Below, piece after piece: positions 1-6,326 of a DNA stretch of 9,900 nt. Below the pieces are notes generated by a model. It worked only from the letters and a program-made list of their open reading frames with translations, did not search any database and had not been told where the DNA came from. How positions within the stretch are numbered: position 1 is the stretch's first letter; every line of letters starts with the position of its first letter. A program made the position numbers and the translations under genes. Origin of the DNA: Sutterella sp. (GTDB lineage: Bacteria; Pseudomonadota; Gammaproteobacteria; Burkholderiales; Burkholderiaceae_F); the NCBI GenBank assembly GCA_019410445.1, contig DXSO01000057.1, positions 1 to 9,900 of the forward strand, given 5' to 3'.

Positions 1-1114
1 CTCCGACATAGGACACCGGCATGAAACCGGCTGCCTGCGAAACACGACTGCCGATGAATGCGCCTCCGCCGATACCGATATTGAAAATTCCCGAATAAAG
101 CGATGCAGCCACATCCGCTGCATCCGGAGCCACTGTCAGCAAAACCGTTTGGAAGGCCAGACAGACCGCCGTCATGGCGGCGCCCCAACACACCACAACA
201 ACTGTCAGACTAGCGGTTGTCTGGGCACTGATGACAAGAAGCGCCAACGACAGACCAACCACGATCATGGCGCTCAAAAGCGTTGCTTCACAATGTTTAT
301 CAACGGTTTTGGATGCCACCAGAGTGCCGATGATGCCGGAAATACCGAACGCAAAGAGCATCGTGACGATCATGCTTTCATCCAGTCCTCCGGCGGTTGC
401 CAGAATGGGATTGAGATACGAGTAAGCGGTAAATTGCCCAAGCACCGTCACCACAGTCAGAAAATAAAGCTGCTGCAAACCAGGGCGCTTGAGAATCACC
501 GGCAGACTTTTGATCGATCCCGCATGCGTGGCCTCGCACAGCGGCAGAACGAAGAAAATCACCACGAACACCAGCGCGGAACCGATCCCGATAATGAAAA
601 ACGACATATGCCAGCCGAAGTAATGCCCCAAGTTGGTTCCGATGGGCACACCCAACACGGTAGCCACGATCGTTCCCCCCATAACGGCGGCCAGTCCGAC
701 AGCGCGCTTTCCATGCGGAGCCACGCGTGCGGCCAACGGCGTCATGATCGACCAGAAAATCGAGTGCGTCAGCGCTACGCCGACACGAGCGGCAAAAAGC
801 GTCTCAAAACTTTCCACCCACGGAACAACAAAGTGGCAAATTGAAAAAATAAACAACAGCACCAACAACAGTTTTCTGCGTTCAAACTTAGCCGTCACAA
901 TCGTCAAAGGCAACGACATGATGGCCACCACAAAAGCGTATCCCGTCAGAATCAGTCCGGTAAACGGAACAGTTTCATGCAAACTTTCGGCAATATCAGG
1001 CAGCAAACCCACAGGCAAAAATTCACTGGTATTGAATACGAAAGCGGCAAAGGCCAACGCAATGATCGGCAGCCATGCCTTGAAACCGGTTTTATGCAAA
1101 ACGGGGGTCGACAT
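1..1114 (-). CDS. sotB: SotB-like sugar efflux transporter, MFS DHA1 family (3' end outside window)
   Basis: This is a major facilitator drug/sugar:H+ antiporter of the inner membrane. The SotB/YdeA family exports arabinose, IPTG and related sugars in E. coli. The frame gives 371 residues and runs off the left edge; E. coli SotB is about 396 residues, so roughly 25 are missing. Family marks recalled from E. coli SotB are present: an N-terminal FNTSEFLPVGLL stretch (27-38), the MFS loop 2-3 motif around KFERRKLL (76-83), GVALTHSIFWSI (112-123), a motif-C-like VLGVPIG (153-159), a GSIKSLPVILKRPGL centre (199-213) and SGIFNIGIGGGAFIG (341-355). Many hydrophobic segments fit a 12-helix carrier. 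The ATG at 1114 is the most upstream possible start, since an in-frame TGA lies three codons before it. No Shine-Dalgarno is visible; the leader is T-rich. The family is sure; the substrate is inferred and could be another small molecule or drug. Confidence 0.9.
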   Translation of the reverse strand, partial: MSTPVLHKTGFKAWLPIIALAFAAFVFNTSEFLPVGLLPDIAESLHETVPFTGLILTGYAFVVAIMSLPLTIVTAKFERRKLLLVLLFIFSICHFVVPWVESFETLFAARVGVALTHSIFWSIMTPLAARVAPHGKRAVGLAAVMGGTIVATVLGVPIGTNLGHYFGWHMSFFIIGIGSALVFVVIFFVLPLCEATHAGSIKSLPVILKRPGLQQLYFLTVVTVLGQFTAYSYLNPILATAGGLDESMIVTMLFAFGISGIIGTLVASKTVDKHCEATLLSAMIVVGLSLALLVISAQTTASLTVVVVCWGAAMTAVCLAFQTVLLTVAPDAADVAASLYSGIFNIGIGGGAFIGSRVSQAAGFMPVSYVG

Positions 1115-1143
1115 AAAAAGTCAAAAAATAAAAATGCAAATAG

Positions 1144-1178
1144 AAGGGCTGCAGAACCGTAAGCTCTGCAGCACCCTT
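1144..1178 (-). terminator. Imperfect hairpin in the mdaB-sotB gap, possible terminator
   Basis: The arms 1144-1155 and 1165-1178 pair as AAGGG plus CTGCAGA against TCTGCAG plus CCCTT. There is a two-base bulge (1172-1173) and a nine-base loop. On the minus strand the stem is followed by CTATTTGC and then a T-rich run, 60 to 100 bases past the mdaB stop. This fits a weak intrinsic terminator ending the upstream transcript. The T tract is interrupted, so it could instead be a leader hairpin for sotB. Confidence 0.45.
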
Positions 1179-1182
1179 TTCA

Positions 1183-1197
1183 ATCAATCGAATTGAT
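1183..1197. promoter_or_regulatory. 15-bp palindrome resembling a LysR-type T-N11-A box
   Basis: ATCAAT and ATTGAT are perfect inverted arms around a three-base centre (CGA). This fits the T-N11-A form (ATC-N9-GAT) recognised by LysR-type regulators. It lies 68 bases upstream of the sotB ATG and 41 bases past the mdaB stop, a reasonable position for an activator site of sotB. No LysR gene is visible in the window, and a 12-base match of this sort can arise by chance. Confidence 0.25.
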
Positions 1198-1238
1198 GCG
1201 GAAGAATCGACAAACGTTTTTTCGGCTCGGCTCCAGTC

Positions 1239-1823
1239 TTAGAGCGCGGCGAAGTTTTCCTTGAGCGTCTCTTCGAAACGCTTGAAGTCAAGTTCGTGCG
1301 TCGGATTCTTGATTACGTCATTGGCCATGAATGTCTTTCCCAGGCAGCTCATGCCGATAAACTGAAAGGCCTTGTGTACAGGCAGCAAAACGGCATCAAT
1401 ACCGACGCCGGCAAAAAATTCCTTGGGATCGACAAAGGCATTCAAAGGAGCATTCCAGGTCACCGAAAGCATGTACTTTTTGTCTGAAAGAATGCCGCCG
1501 CGGCCATAGTTATGCTCCGGATCGGTACGCGTACGACCGTCTCCTCCGACGGAAAGACCGGCGCAGAACACTTCATCAATGTAACGCTTGACCTGCCAGG
1601 GAGTACCCATCCACCAAGCAGCAAAATTGAGCATCACCACGTCGGCGGCTTTGAATTTTTCGGCTTCTTCCTGTGCAACCCACTGGGCATCCACACGCGT
1701 GATCACCACTTCGTGCCCCATGGCTGTCAAGATCTTCGCTGCAAGCTGAGCATACGCGTGATTGAGCGTCCCGCCGTTGCCATGGAACTGCACGCCACCG
1801 TCGACAATCAAAATCTTTTTCAT
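1239..1823 (-). CDS. mdaB: MdaB-type NAD(P)H quinone oxidoreductase
   Basis: A cytoplasmic flavodoxin-fold FAD enzyme of 194 residues, matching the usual length (E. coli MdaB is 193). The family reduces quinones by two electrons using NADPH, which protects against oxidative and electrophile stress. The sequence shows an N-terminal KKILIVDGG strand-loop, a GGTLN segment (17-21), the strongly conserved AAWWMGTPWQVKRYIDEVF-type helix (about 68-86), DGRTRTDP (95-102), KKYMLSVTWNAP (115-126) and FANDVIK-like FMANDVIK near residues 165-172. The start ATG at 1823 has a good GGGAG ribosome site 8 bases upstream. It begins only 24 bases after the ftsA stop, so it is probably co-transcribed with the division genes, in the place where ftsZ normally sits. 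The related Kef ancillary and NQO-like flavoproteins are less likely, given the MdaB-specific WWMG and DGRTR motifs. Confidence 0.93.
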   Translation of the reverse strand: MKKILIVDGGVQFHGNGGTLNHAYAQLAAKILTAMGHEVVITRVDAQWVAQEEAEKFKAADVVMLNFAAWWMGTPWQVKRYIDEVFCAGLSVGGDGRTRTDPEHNYGRGGILSDKKYMLSVTWNAPLNAFVDPKEFFAGVGIDAVLLPVHKAFQFIGMSCLGKTFMANDVIKNPTHELDFKRFEETLKENFAAL

Positions 1824-1831
1824 TCTCTTTA

Positions 1832-1836
1832 CTCCC
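1832..1836 (-). promoter_or_regulatory. Ribosome binding site of mdaB
   Basis: On the minus strand GGGAG stands 8 bases before the ATG at 1823, inside the 24-base gap after ftsA. It supports this start and shows that mdaB can be translated efficiently from the ftsA message. Confidence 0.75.
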
Positions 1837-1847
1837 TGAAATATTCT

Positions 1848-3110
1848 CTAGCCCGAGAAATCTCCGAACACGATGCTCTTTAATTGCGCCAATAATCCGG
1901 AAAAAGTTCCCTGAGACATTTTTTCAGCACCGGACAGGCGGCGTCGACGCACGGTTTCGGTCAACACCCCCACCACAGTCGCATCCTCGGGACTTACAAG
2001 TCCGATGCTCGCCTCGCTTTGCAGCAGCGGCATGCCGATGCGTACCGGCAATCCCAGAACATTTCTGGCCAGTTCTGCGATGCCGGGCATTCTTGCAACT
2101 CCTCCGGTCAGAACAATGCCCGCGGAAGCTCGCAGATTCCAGTTATCCGGTCCCAAATAACTTCGGGCGATAACTTTAAACATTTCCGTGAGTCTTGACT
2201 CAACGGTCAGCACAATTTTTTCGCATGAGCATGAATCGGGTTCACCGTTGGACTCACGCGTGTAACGCACGGTCTCATAACTGTCCTCCGGACGAATCGG
2301 CCAATGTCCGTAGGTGAGCTTGATTTCATCCGCATCGCTCATATTGCAGCCCAACACTGCCGCTATATCGCGCTGAATGGTAGTGCCGCCCATGGCTGCG
2401 ACCGCCGTGAATTCAACCTGTCCTTTCTCCCAACAAGAAATGTCGGTTGTTCCCGCTCCGAGATCCAACACCACGACACCCAACTCTTTATCGGTCGGCG
2501 TCAAAACACCGGCCGCACTTGCCCATGGCTGCAGCACAAGCCCTTCAATGTCGAGGCCGGCGCGACGAATGCACTTGACAAGATTCTGCACGACACTATC
2601 CGAACCGATCGCCAGATGCACATGGGCTTTAAGCACGCTGCCGACCATACCGATCGGATCATCAATCATGACGTCGTCATCGTCGAGCGTATACCCTTTG
2701 ACGACGTGCGAAACCAACCGATCGTCTTCGCTTTTGCCGTCAACCTTGGGATCAAAGGCCATCGCCAAACGCGTCACTCGTTTGACGTCGGCACTGTCAA
2801 CCTCGGCACCGGGCAACACCACCTGCCCGACCTTGTTGAGACTGTGCAAATGTTTTCCGGTAAGCGCCACCGAGACGGTCGTCACCTTTCGACGTGAATT
2901 CTGCTCGGCCTCGGCAACAGCCGCACGTATTGATTCGACAGCCAATTCGACATCCTGAACGCTGCCGTGCTGAATGCCCAGCGAAGGCACCTTTCCAAAT
3001 CCCAAAAGGGTCAACTCGCCTGAGTCCGAAACCTCGGACACCGCCACCGAGATCTTCTCGGAACCGATGTCGAGTGCGGCGATGGTTGAACTTTGCTGTA
3101 CGGTTTCCAT
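1848..3110 (-). CDS. ftsA: Cell division protein FtsA
   Basis: An actin-like ATPase of 420 residues (E. coli FtsA is 420) that tethers FtsZ filaments to the inner membrane and recruits later divisome proteins. Actin-fold motifs are in order: phosphate-1 AALDIGSEKISV (11-22); a 1C-type subdomain with SGKH-like LTGKH (83-87), about residues 80-165; phosphate-2 VLDLGAGTTDIS (214-225); and the adenosine motif GIVLTGGVARMPGI (331-344). The C-terminus keeps a hydrophobic/basic stretch, FSGLLAQLKSIVFGDF (403-418), able to act as the amphipathic membrane-targeting helix. An acidic DDDD run at 143-146 and an SCSC insert (293-296) are local peculiarities. The ATG at 3110 is forced by an in-frame TGA immediately upstream (3114-3116), yet no clear Shine-Dalgarno precedes it. 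The gene is 28 bases after ftsQ. The expected partner gene ftsZ does not follow. Confidence 0.97.
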   Translation of the reverse strand: METVQQSSTIAALDIGSEKISVAVSEVSDSGELTLLGFGKVPSLGIQHGSVQDVELAVESIRAAVAEAEQNSRRKVTTVSVALTGKHLHSLNKVGQVVLPGAEVDSADVKRVTRLAMAFDPKVDGKSEDDRLVSHVVKGYTLDDDDVMIDDPIGMVGSVLKAHVHLAIGSDSVVQNLVKCIRRAGLDIEGLVLQPWASAAGVLTPTDKELGVVVLDLGAGTTDISCWEKGQVEFTAVAAMGGTTIQRDIAAVLGCNMSDADEIKLTYGHWPIRPEDSYETVRYTRESNGEPDSCSCEKIVLTVESRLTEMFKVIARSYLGPDNWNLRASAGIVLTGGVARMPGIAELARNVLGLPVRIGMPLLQSEASIGLVSPEDATVVGVLTETVRRRRLSGAEKMSQGTFSGLLAQLKSIVFGDFSG

Positions 3111-3138
3111 GAGTCAACAAACTGATTGGATGAAACGA

Positions 3139-3906
3139 TTACCTGCCCTGCTTGGAGGTCGATTTGGGCGAAGCCGTCAAATATGAAGCCGGCAGCCGTG
3201 CGGCAAATGCATTCTTGTATCGAGCGTCGATATGTGCGGGATACGTTTTGAGCATATCAACCACTCGATCCATATTGTCCACAACCTGGCGCAGATGATT
3301 GACAGGTCCCCCTGTCGTCAGAGCTCGACCGAGTTCAATTTCCATCGACAGGAACTTGGGAGACTCAAGCACAACCGACCAGCTGCCCCGAAAGGTCACT
3401 TTGACGGCTTTGACGCGTGCCCCGATGTGCGAAGCCACCTCATTGAAAAGCGGCAAATACGTCACGGCATCAGGAGCATATTGAGGATCCCCCGCAAAAG
3501 CAGGCAACTGCAACAACCGCTCTATAGGCTCGTCATTGCTTACGTAGAGCACGCCGGCCTCGCTCACCAGACGGCCATCTTCCCAGATGGCAACCGAACG
3601 ATGACGCTTAACTTCAATGTAGAGCGAATCCGGCCACAATCGGGACACGAAAGCCGACTCAATCCACGAAATGTTTTCAATCGCCTTTTTGATTTCACCG
3701 ATATTGGCCGTCAGGATATTGCCCGAGAGCGTCTCTTCGACCGTGCGCGTCACCTGCTGCAAGCCTGCGGCCTCCACAGGACCTCTTACCTCAATGGTCT
3801 TTATCTCCAGTCTCGGTGCAGTCAACAGATACCACGCCAGAGAACCGACGCCGGCCACAAGCAAAACAGCACCGAAAATTTTGCCGAACAGTCGGGGGAA
3901 CTTCAC
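3139..3906 (-). CDS. ftsQ: Cell division protein FtsQ
   Basis: A bitopic inner-membrane protein that links the cytoplasmic Z-ring to septal synthesis by binding FtsB and FtsL in the periplasm. Numbered from the upstream GTG (3912), it has 257 residues: a short basic cytoplasmic tail, one membrane segment (about 10-31), a POTRA domain starting at LEIKTIEVRG (35-44) and including WIESAFVSRLWPDSLYIEV (83-101), then the beta domain. That domain ends in IDARYKNAFAARL (228-240), matching the conserved D-x-R-Y region near the FtsB contact. Two in-frame GTG codons compete as starts, at 3912 and 3906. The AAGGAG at 3915-3920 is only 2 bases from the first but 8 from the second, so I chose 3906 (255 residues). 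The gene starts just after the ddl stop, so translation is probably coupled. Confidence covers identity; the exact start is less sure. Confidence 0.95.
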   Translation of the reverse strand: MKFPRLFGKIFGAVLLVAGVGSLAWYLLTAPRLEIKTIEVRGPVEAAGLQQVTRTVEETLSGNILTANIGEIKKAIENISWIESAFVSRLWPDSLYIEVKRHRSVAIWEDGRLVSEAGVLYVSNDEPIERLLQLPAFAGDPQYAPDAVTYLPLFNEVASHIGARVKAVKVTFRGSWSVVLESPKFLSMEIELGRALTTGGPVNHLRQVVDNMDRVVDMLKTYPAHIDARYKNAFAARLPASYLTASPKSTSKQGR

Positions 3907-3914
3907 GCGCACGG

Positions 3915-3920
3915 CTCCTT
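3915..3920 (-). promoter_or_regulatory. Ribosome binding site of ftsQ overlapping the ddl stop codon
   Basis: On the minus strand AAGGAG begins inside the ddl TAA (3919-3921). It lies 2 bases from a GTG at 3912 and 8 bases from a second in-frame GTG at 3906, which favours the second as the real ftsQ start. The overlap with the stop codon suggests that ribosomes finishing ddl help to start ftsQ. Confidence 0.75.
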
Positions 3921-4872
3921 AACGATGCGCAGCATCATCAAGACTGGCCTGAGCGGCCAGCCACAGACACAATTGTTGATAATTCATCCCGACGGCACGA
4001 GCCGCCATCGGTACGAGGCTGTGCGGCGTCATACCGGGACTGGCATTGAATTCAAGCAGAATAAAGCTGCCGTCGTCTTTGAGCATTACGTCAATACGCC
4101 CCCAGCCGCGAGCACCGATCGCTTCGAATGCTCTTTGACAGGTCTGGCTTACCTGCTCGGCCACCTCGGCACTGAGCGCCGCCGGACATTCGTATTTGAC
4201 CACATCCCCGAAATACTTGTTCTGATAGTCGTAGTTGCCGTCCGGTGCCTTGATTTCAATGATCGGCAGCGCCTTGCCTCCGAGCACGGCAACCGTCAGC
4301 TCACGACCAAACCAACGCTCTTCGACCAGAACCTTGCGGTCGAACTCAAGCGCTTTGGCAAGCGCCTGCCGCAGTTCCTCCACAGTGGCATTTTTGAGCT
4401 TGAACACACCCACGGAAGAACCTTCCCCCGAAGGCTTGACCACAACGTCACGGCCAAGCAGCTCAAGAATCTCTTCGGCCTGGGAAACATCGGTCGCCAC
4501 AAAACCGCGCGCAACCGGGATCCCCGATTGAGCCCAAACGCGTCGGGTAATATCCTTGTCCATCGACAGCGCACAAGCGCGAACGCCGGCTCCCGTATAC
4601 GGAATCCGCAGATATTCCAAAACTCCCTGCACACAGCCGTCTTCACCAAAACGACCGTGAAGCGAAATCACTGCGCGATCGTACTGACCTCTCAGGCTCA
4701 TCAAATCGGTTTCCGCCGGATCAACCTTGTGCGCGTCACACCCGGCCTCCTGCAGCGCCTTCAATACGCCCGAGCCGCTTGAAAGCGACACCTCTCGCTC
4801 ACTGCTATATCCGCCCATGAGCACGGCAATTCGACCCAGTGCCTTGGGATCAATCGTTGTTGACAATTGCAT
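3919..4872 (-). CDS. ddlB: D-alanine--D-alanine ligase
   Basis: A cytoplasmic ATP-grasp enzyme that joins two D-alanines; MurF then adds the dipeptide to the UDP-MurNAc tripeptide. It has 317 residues (E. coli DdlB is 306), the excess being an N-terminal extension of about 10. Motifs: GGYSSEREVSL (20-30) with the substrate Glu25; HGRFGEDG (72-79); ATP-grasp lid KPSGEGSSVG (146-155); EERWFGRELTVAVLGG (184-199); YDYQNKY (214-220), where Tyr220 matches E. coli Tyr216; and metal/phosphate residues in LLEFNASPGMTPHSLVPMAAR (272-292). The Glu-Ser-Tyr triad is intact and the VanA-type His that favours D-lactate is absent, so D-Ala-D-Ala specificity is expected. The ATG at 4872 has only a weak GGA 8 bases upstream. 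It follows murC by 39 bases and sits before ftsQ, the usual ddlB position in the cluster. Confidence 0.97.
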   Translation of the reverse strand: MQLSTTIDPKALGRIAVLMGGYSSEREVSLSSGSGVLKALQEAGCDAHKVDPAETDLMSLRGQYDRAVISLHGRFGEDGCVQGVLEYLRIPYTGAGVRACALSMDKDITRRVWAQSGIPVARGFVATDVSQAEEILELLGRDVVVKPSGEGSSVGVFKLKNATVEELRQALAKALEFDRKVLVEERWFGRELTVAVLGGKALPIIEIKAPDGNYDYQNKYFGDVVKYECPAALSAEVAEQVSQTCQRAFEAIGARGWGRIDVMLKDDGSFILLEFNASPGMTPHSLVPMAARAVGMNYQQLCLWLAAQASLDDAAHR

Positions 4873-4893
4873 TGTTTTTTCCGTTTTGTTGAC

Positions 4894-4908
4894 CGATGCA
4901 CTGCATCG
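4894..4908. repeat. Perfect palindrome between murC and ddl
   Basis: CGATGCA (4894-4900) and TGCATCG (4902-4908) are perfect 7-base inverted arms around one central base. As RNA this folds to a 6-bp stem with a 3-base loop. No T run follows on either strand, so it does not look like a terminator. It occupies part of the 39-base gap between the murC stop and the ddl start. It could be a protein site, an RNA processing or stability element, or chance. Confidence 0.5.
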
Positions 4909-4911
4909 AAA

Positions 4912-6312
4912 TCAGATCACTTTGCCCGAAAGCATCTGCGGCACACGAGCCACGTTGCCCGCGCCCATCGTAATTACCATGTCGCCGTCCTGCACGATCG
5001 TGCGCACGGCCTGCGGCATTTCCGCCGCACTTTCGCAGAAAATCAAATTCTCGCAGCCATTCAAGCGCAGTGCCCGGGCAAGGTCTCTGCCGCCGGCTCC
5101 CGGAATCGGATCTTCACCGGCGGGATACACATCGGCAAGCACCAATCTGTCGGCCTCAGAAAGCACCTTGATGAAGTCCTCGAAACAATCACGTGTGCGT
5201 GAATAGCGATGCGGCTGAAAAGCCAGCACCAAACGCTTGTCGGGCCATGCGCCGCGTGCAGCGGCAATCGTGGCAGCCATTTCATGCGGATGATGTCCGT
5301 AGTCGTCCACCAGCGTAAATGTTCCCTTCTCGGGATGCTCAGGATCCACGGCCACTTCGCCGTACTGCGCAAAACGCCGTCCCACTCCCGTAAAGTCACT
5401 CAATGCCTTGACAATGGCCTCATCGCTCACCCCCACCAACGTGGCGATCGCCACGGCCGCTAAAGAGTTGACGACATTGTGAACGCCAGGAAGATTCAGT
5501 ACCACAGGCAGCGGATCATGTCCTTGGCGCAGAATCGTGTAGCGCATGCGCGTACCTTCGCTTCTAAGATCAATGGCACGCACCTCGGCCTGCGGATTCA
5601 AACCGTAGGAAACCACTCGTCGACTGATCATCGGCACGACCGATGCAACGTTTTTGTCATCGGTACACATCACGGCGACGCCGTAAAAAGGAAGTCGTCC
5701 GATAAAGTCAATGAATGCTTTTTTAAGCCGCACGAAATCGTGTCCGTACGTGGCCATATGATCCTGATCGATATTGGTCACGGCGGCGATAACGGGCGAC
5801 AAATTGAGAAAACTCGCATCGGACTCGTCTGCTTCGGCCACGATGTATTCACCCGTTCCCAGACGTGCGTTGGCGCCTGAACTGTTGAGGCGGCCGCCGA
5901 TCACATAGGTAGGATCAAGTCCTCCGGCAGCAAGCATGGAAGCCGTCAGAGACGTAGTCGTCGTTTTGCCATGCGTACCTGCTATTGCAATACCGCGACG
6001 CAGGCGCATCAGTTCAGCGAGCATCACCGCTCGAGGCACCACCGGAATATTGTGCCGCCGCGCAGCCTCCACTTCCGGATTGCCGTCATGAACGGCCGAA
6101 GACACCACCAGGCAGTCGGCTCCTGCGATATTTTCAGCTCGGTGTCCCTGATAAATCGTCACTCCAAGCCGCTGCAGACGCTCCGTCACTGCACTTTGCG
6201 ACAAGTCTGAGCCGCTTACGGTGTAGCCGAGATTCTGAAGCACCTCGGCAATGCCGCACATCCCCGTGCCGCCGATGCCCACGAAGTGGATGTGTTTGAC
6301 GACAAACTTCAT
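4912..6312 (-). CDS. murC: UDP-N-acetylmuramate--L-alanine ligase
   Basis: The cytoplasmic ATP-dependent Mur ligase that adds L-alanine to UDP-MurNAc, the first step of the stem peptide. It has 466 residues, close to the usual 460-490. Domain 1 opens with the UDP-binding HFVGIGGTGMCGIAEVL (9-25). The central domain has the P-loop AGTHGKTTTT (111-120), EADESDASF (160-168) and TNIDQDHMATYG (179-190). The C-terminal domain carries GVHNVVNSLAAVA (276-288), GVGRRF (309-314), DDYGHHPHE (336-344) and FQPHRYSRTRD (365-375), all MurC hallmarks. The ATG at 6312 has a strong AAGGAG 7 bases upstream and begins 14 bases after murG. All catalytic motifs look intact. The Mpl and MurD relatives are excluded by the GIGGTGM and DDYGHHP signatures. 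Confidence 0.98.
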   Translation of the reverse strand: MKFVVKHIHFVGIGGTGMCGIAEVLQNLGYTVSGSDLSQSAVTERLQRLGVTIYQGHRAENIAGADCLVVSSAVHDGNPEVEAARRHNIPVVPRAVMLAELMRLRRGIAIAGTHGKTTTTSLTASMLAAGGLDPTYVIGGRLNSSGANARLGTGEYIVAEADESDASFLNLSPVIAAVTNIDQDHMATYGHDFVRLKKAFIDFIGRLPFYGVAVMCTDDKNVASVVPMISRRVVSYGLNPQAEVRAIDLRSEGTRMRYTILRQGHDPLPVVLNLPGVHNVVNSLAAVAIATLVGVSDEAIVKALSDFTGVGRRFAQYGEVAVDPEHPEKGTFTLVDDYGHHPHEMAATIAAARGAWPDKRLVLAFQPHRYSRTRDCFEDFIKVLSEADRLVLADVYPAGEDPIPGAGGRDLARALRLNGCENLIFCESAAEMPQAVRTIVQDGDMVITMGAGNVARVPQMLSGKVI

Positions 6313-6319
6313 TGATTCT

Positions 6320-6325
6320 CTCCTT
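6320..6325 (-). promoter_or_regulatory. Ribosome binding site of murC
   Basis: AAGGAG on the minus strand, 7 bases before the murC ATG at 6312 and within the 14-base gap after the murG stop. It fixes the murC start and is the strongest ribosome site in the cluster section shown. Confidence 0.8.
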
Positions 6326-6326
6326 T

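Noticed and set aside
149..1196. Overlapping open frames on the plus strand (149-844 and 633-1196)
   Set aside because: They lie opposite the sotB transporter, which has clear family motifs. The plus-strand translations are low-complexity and unrecognised.
2304..2958. Two open frames on the plus strand of about 195 codons each
   Set aside because: Both are antisense to ftsA, overlap each other, and show no family motif or ribosome site worth noting.
3232..4782. A 516-codon open frame on the plus strand
   Set aside because: It runs antisense across ftsQ and ddl, both strongly conserved, and its translation is rich in His, Arg and Gln with no recognisable motif. It is a shadow of the codon bias of the real genes.
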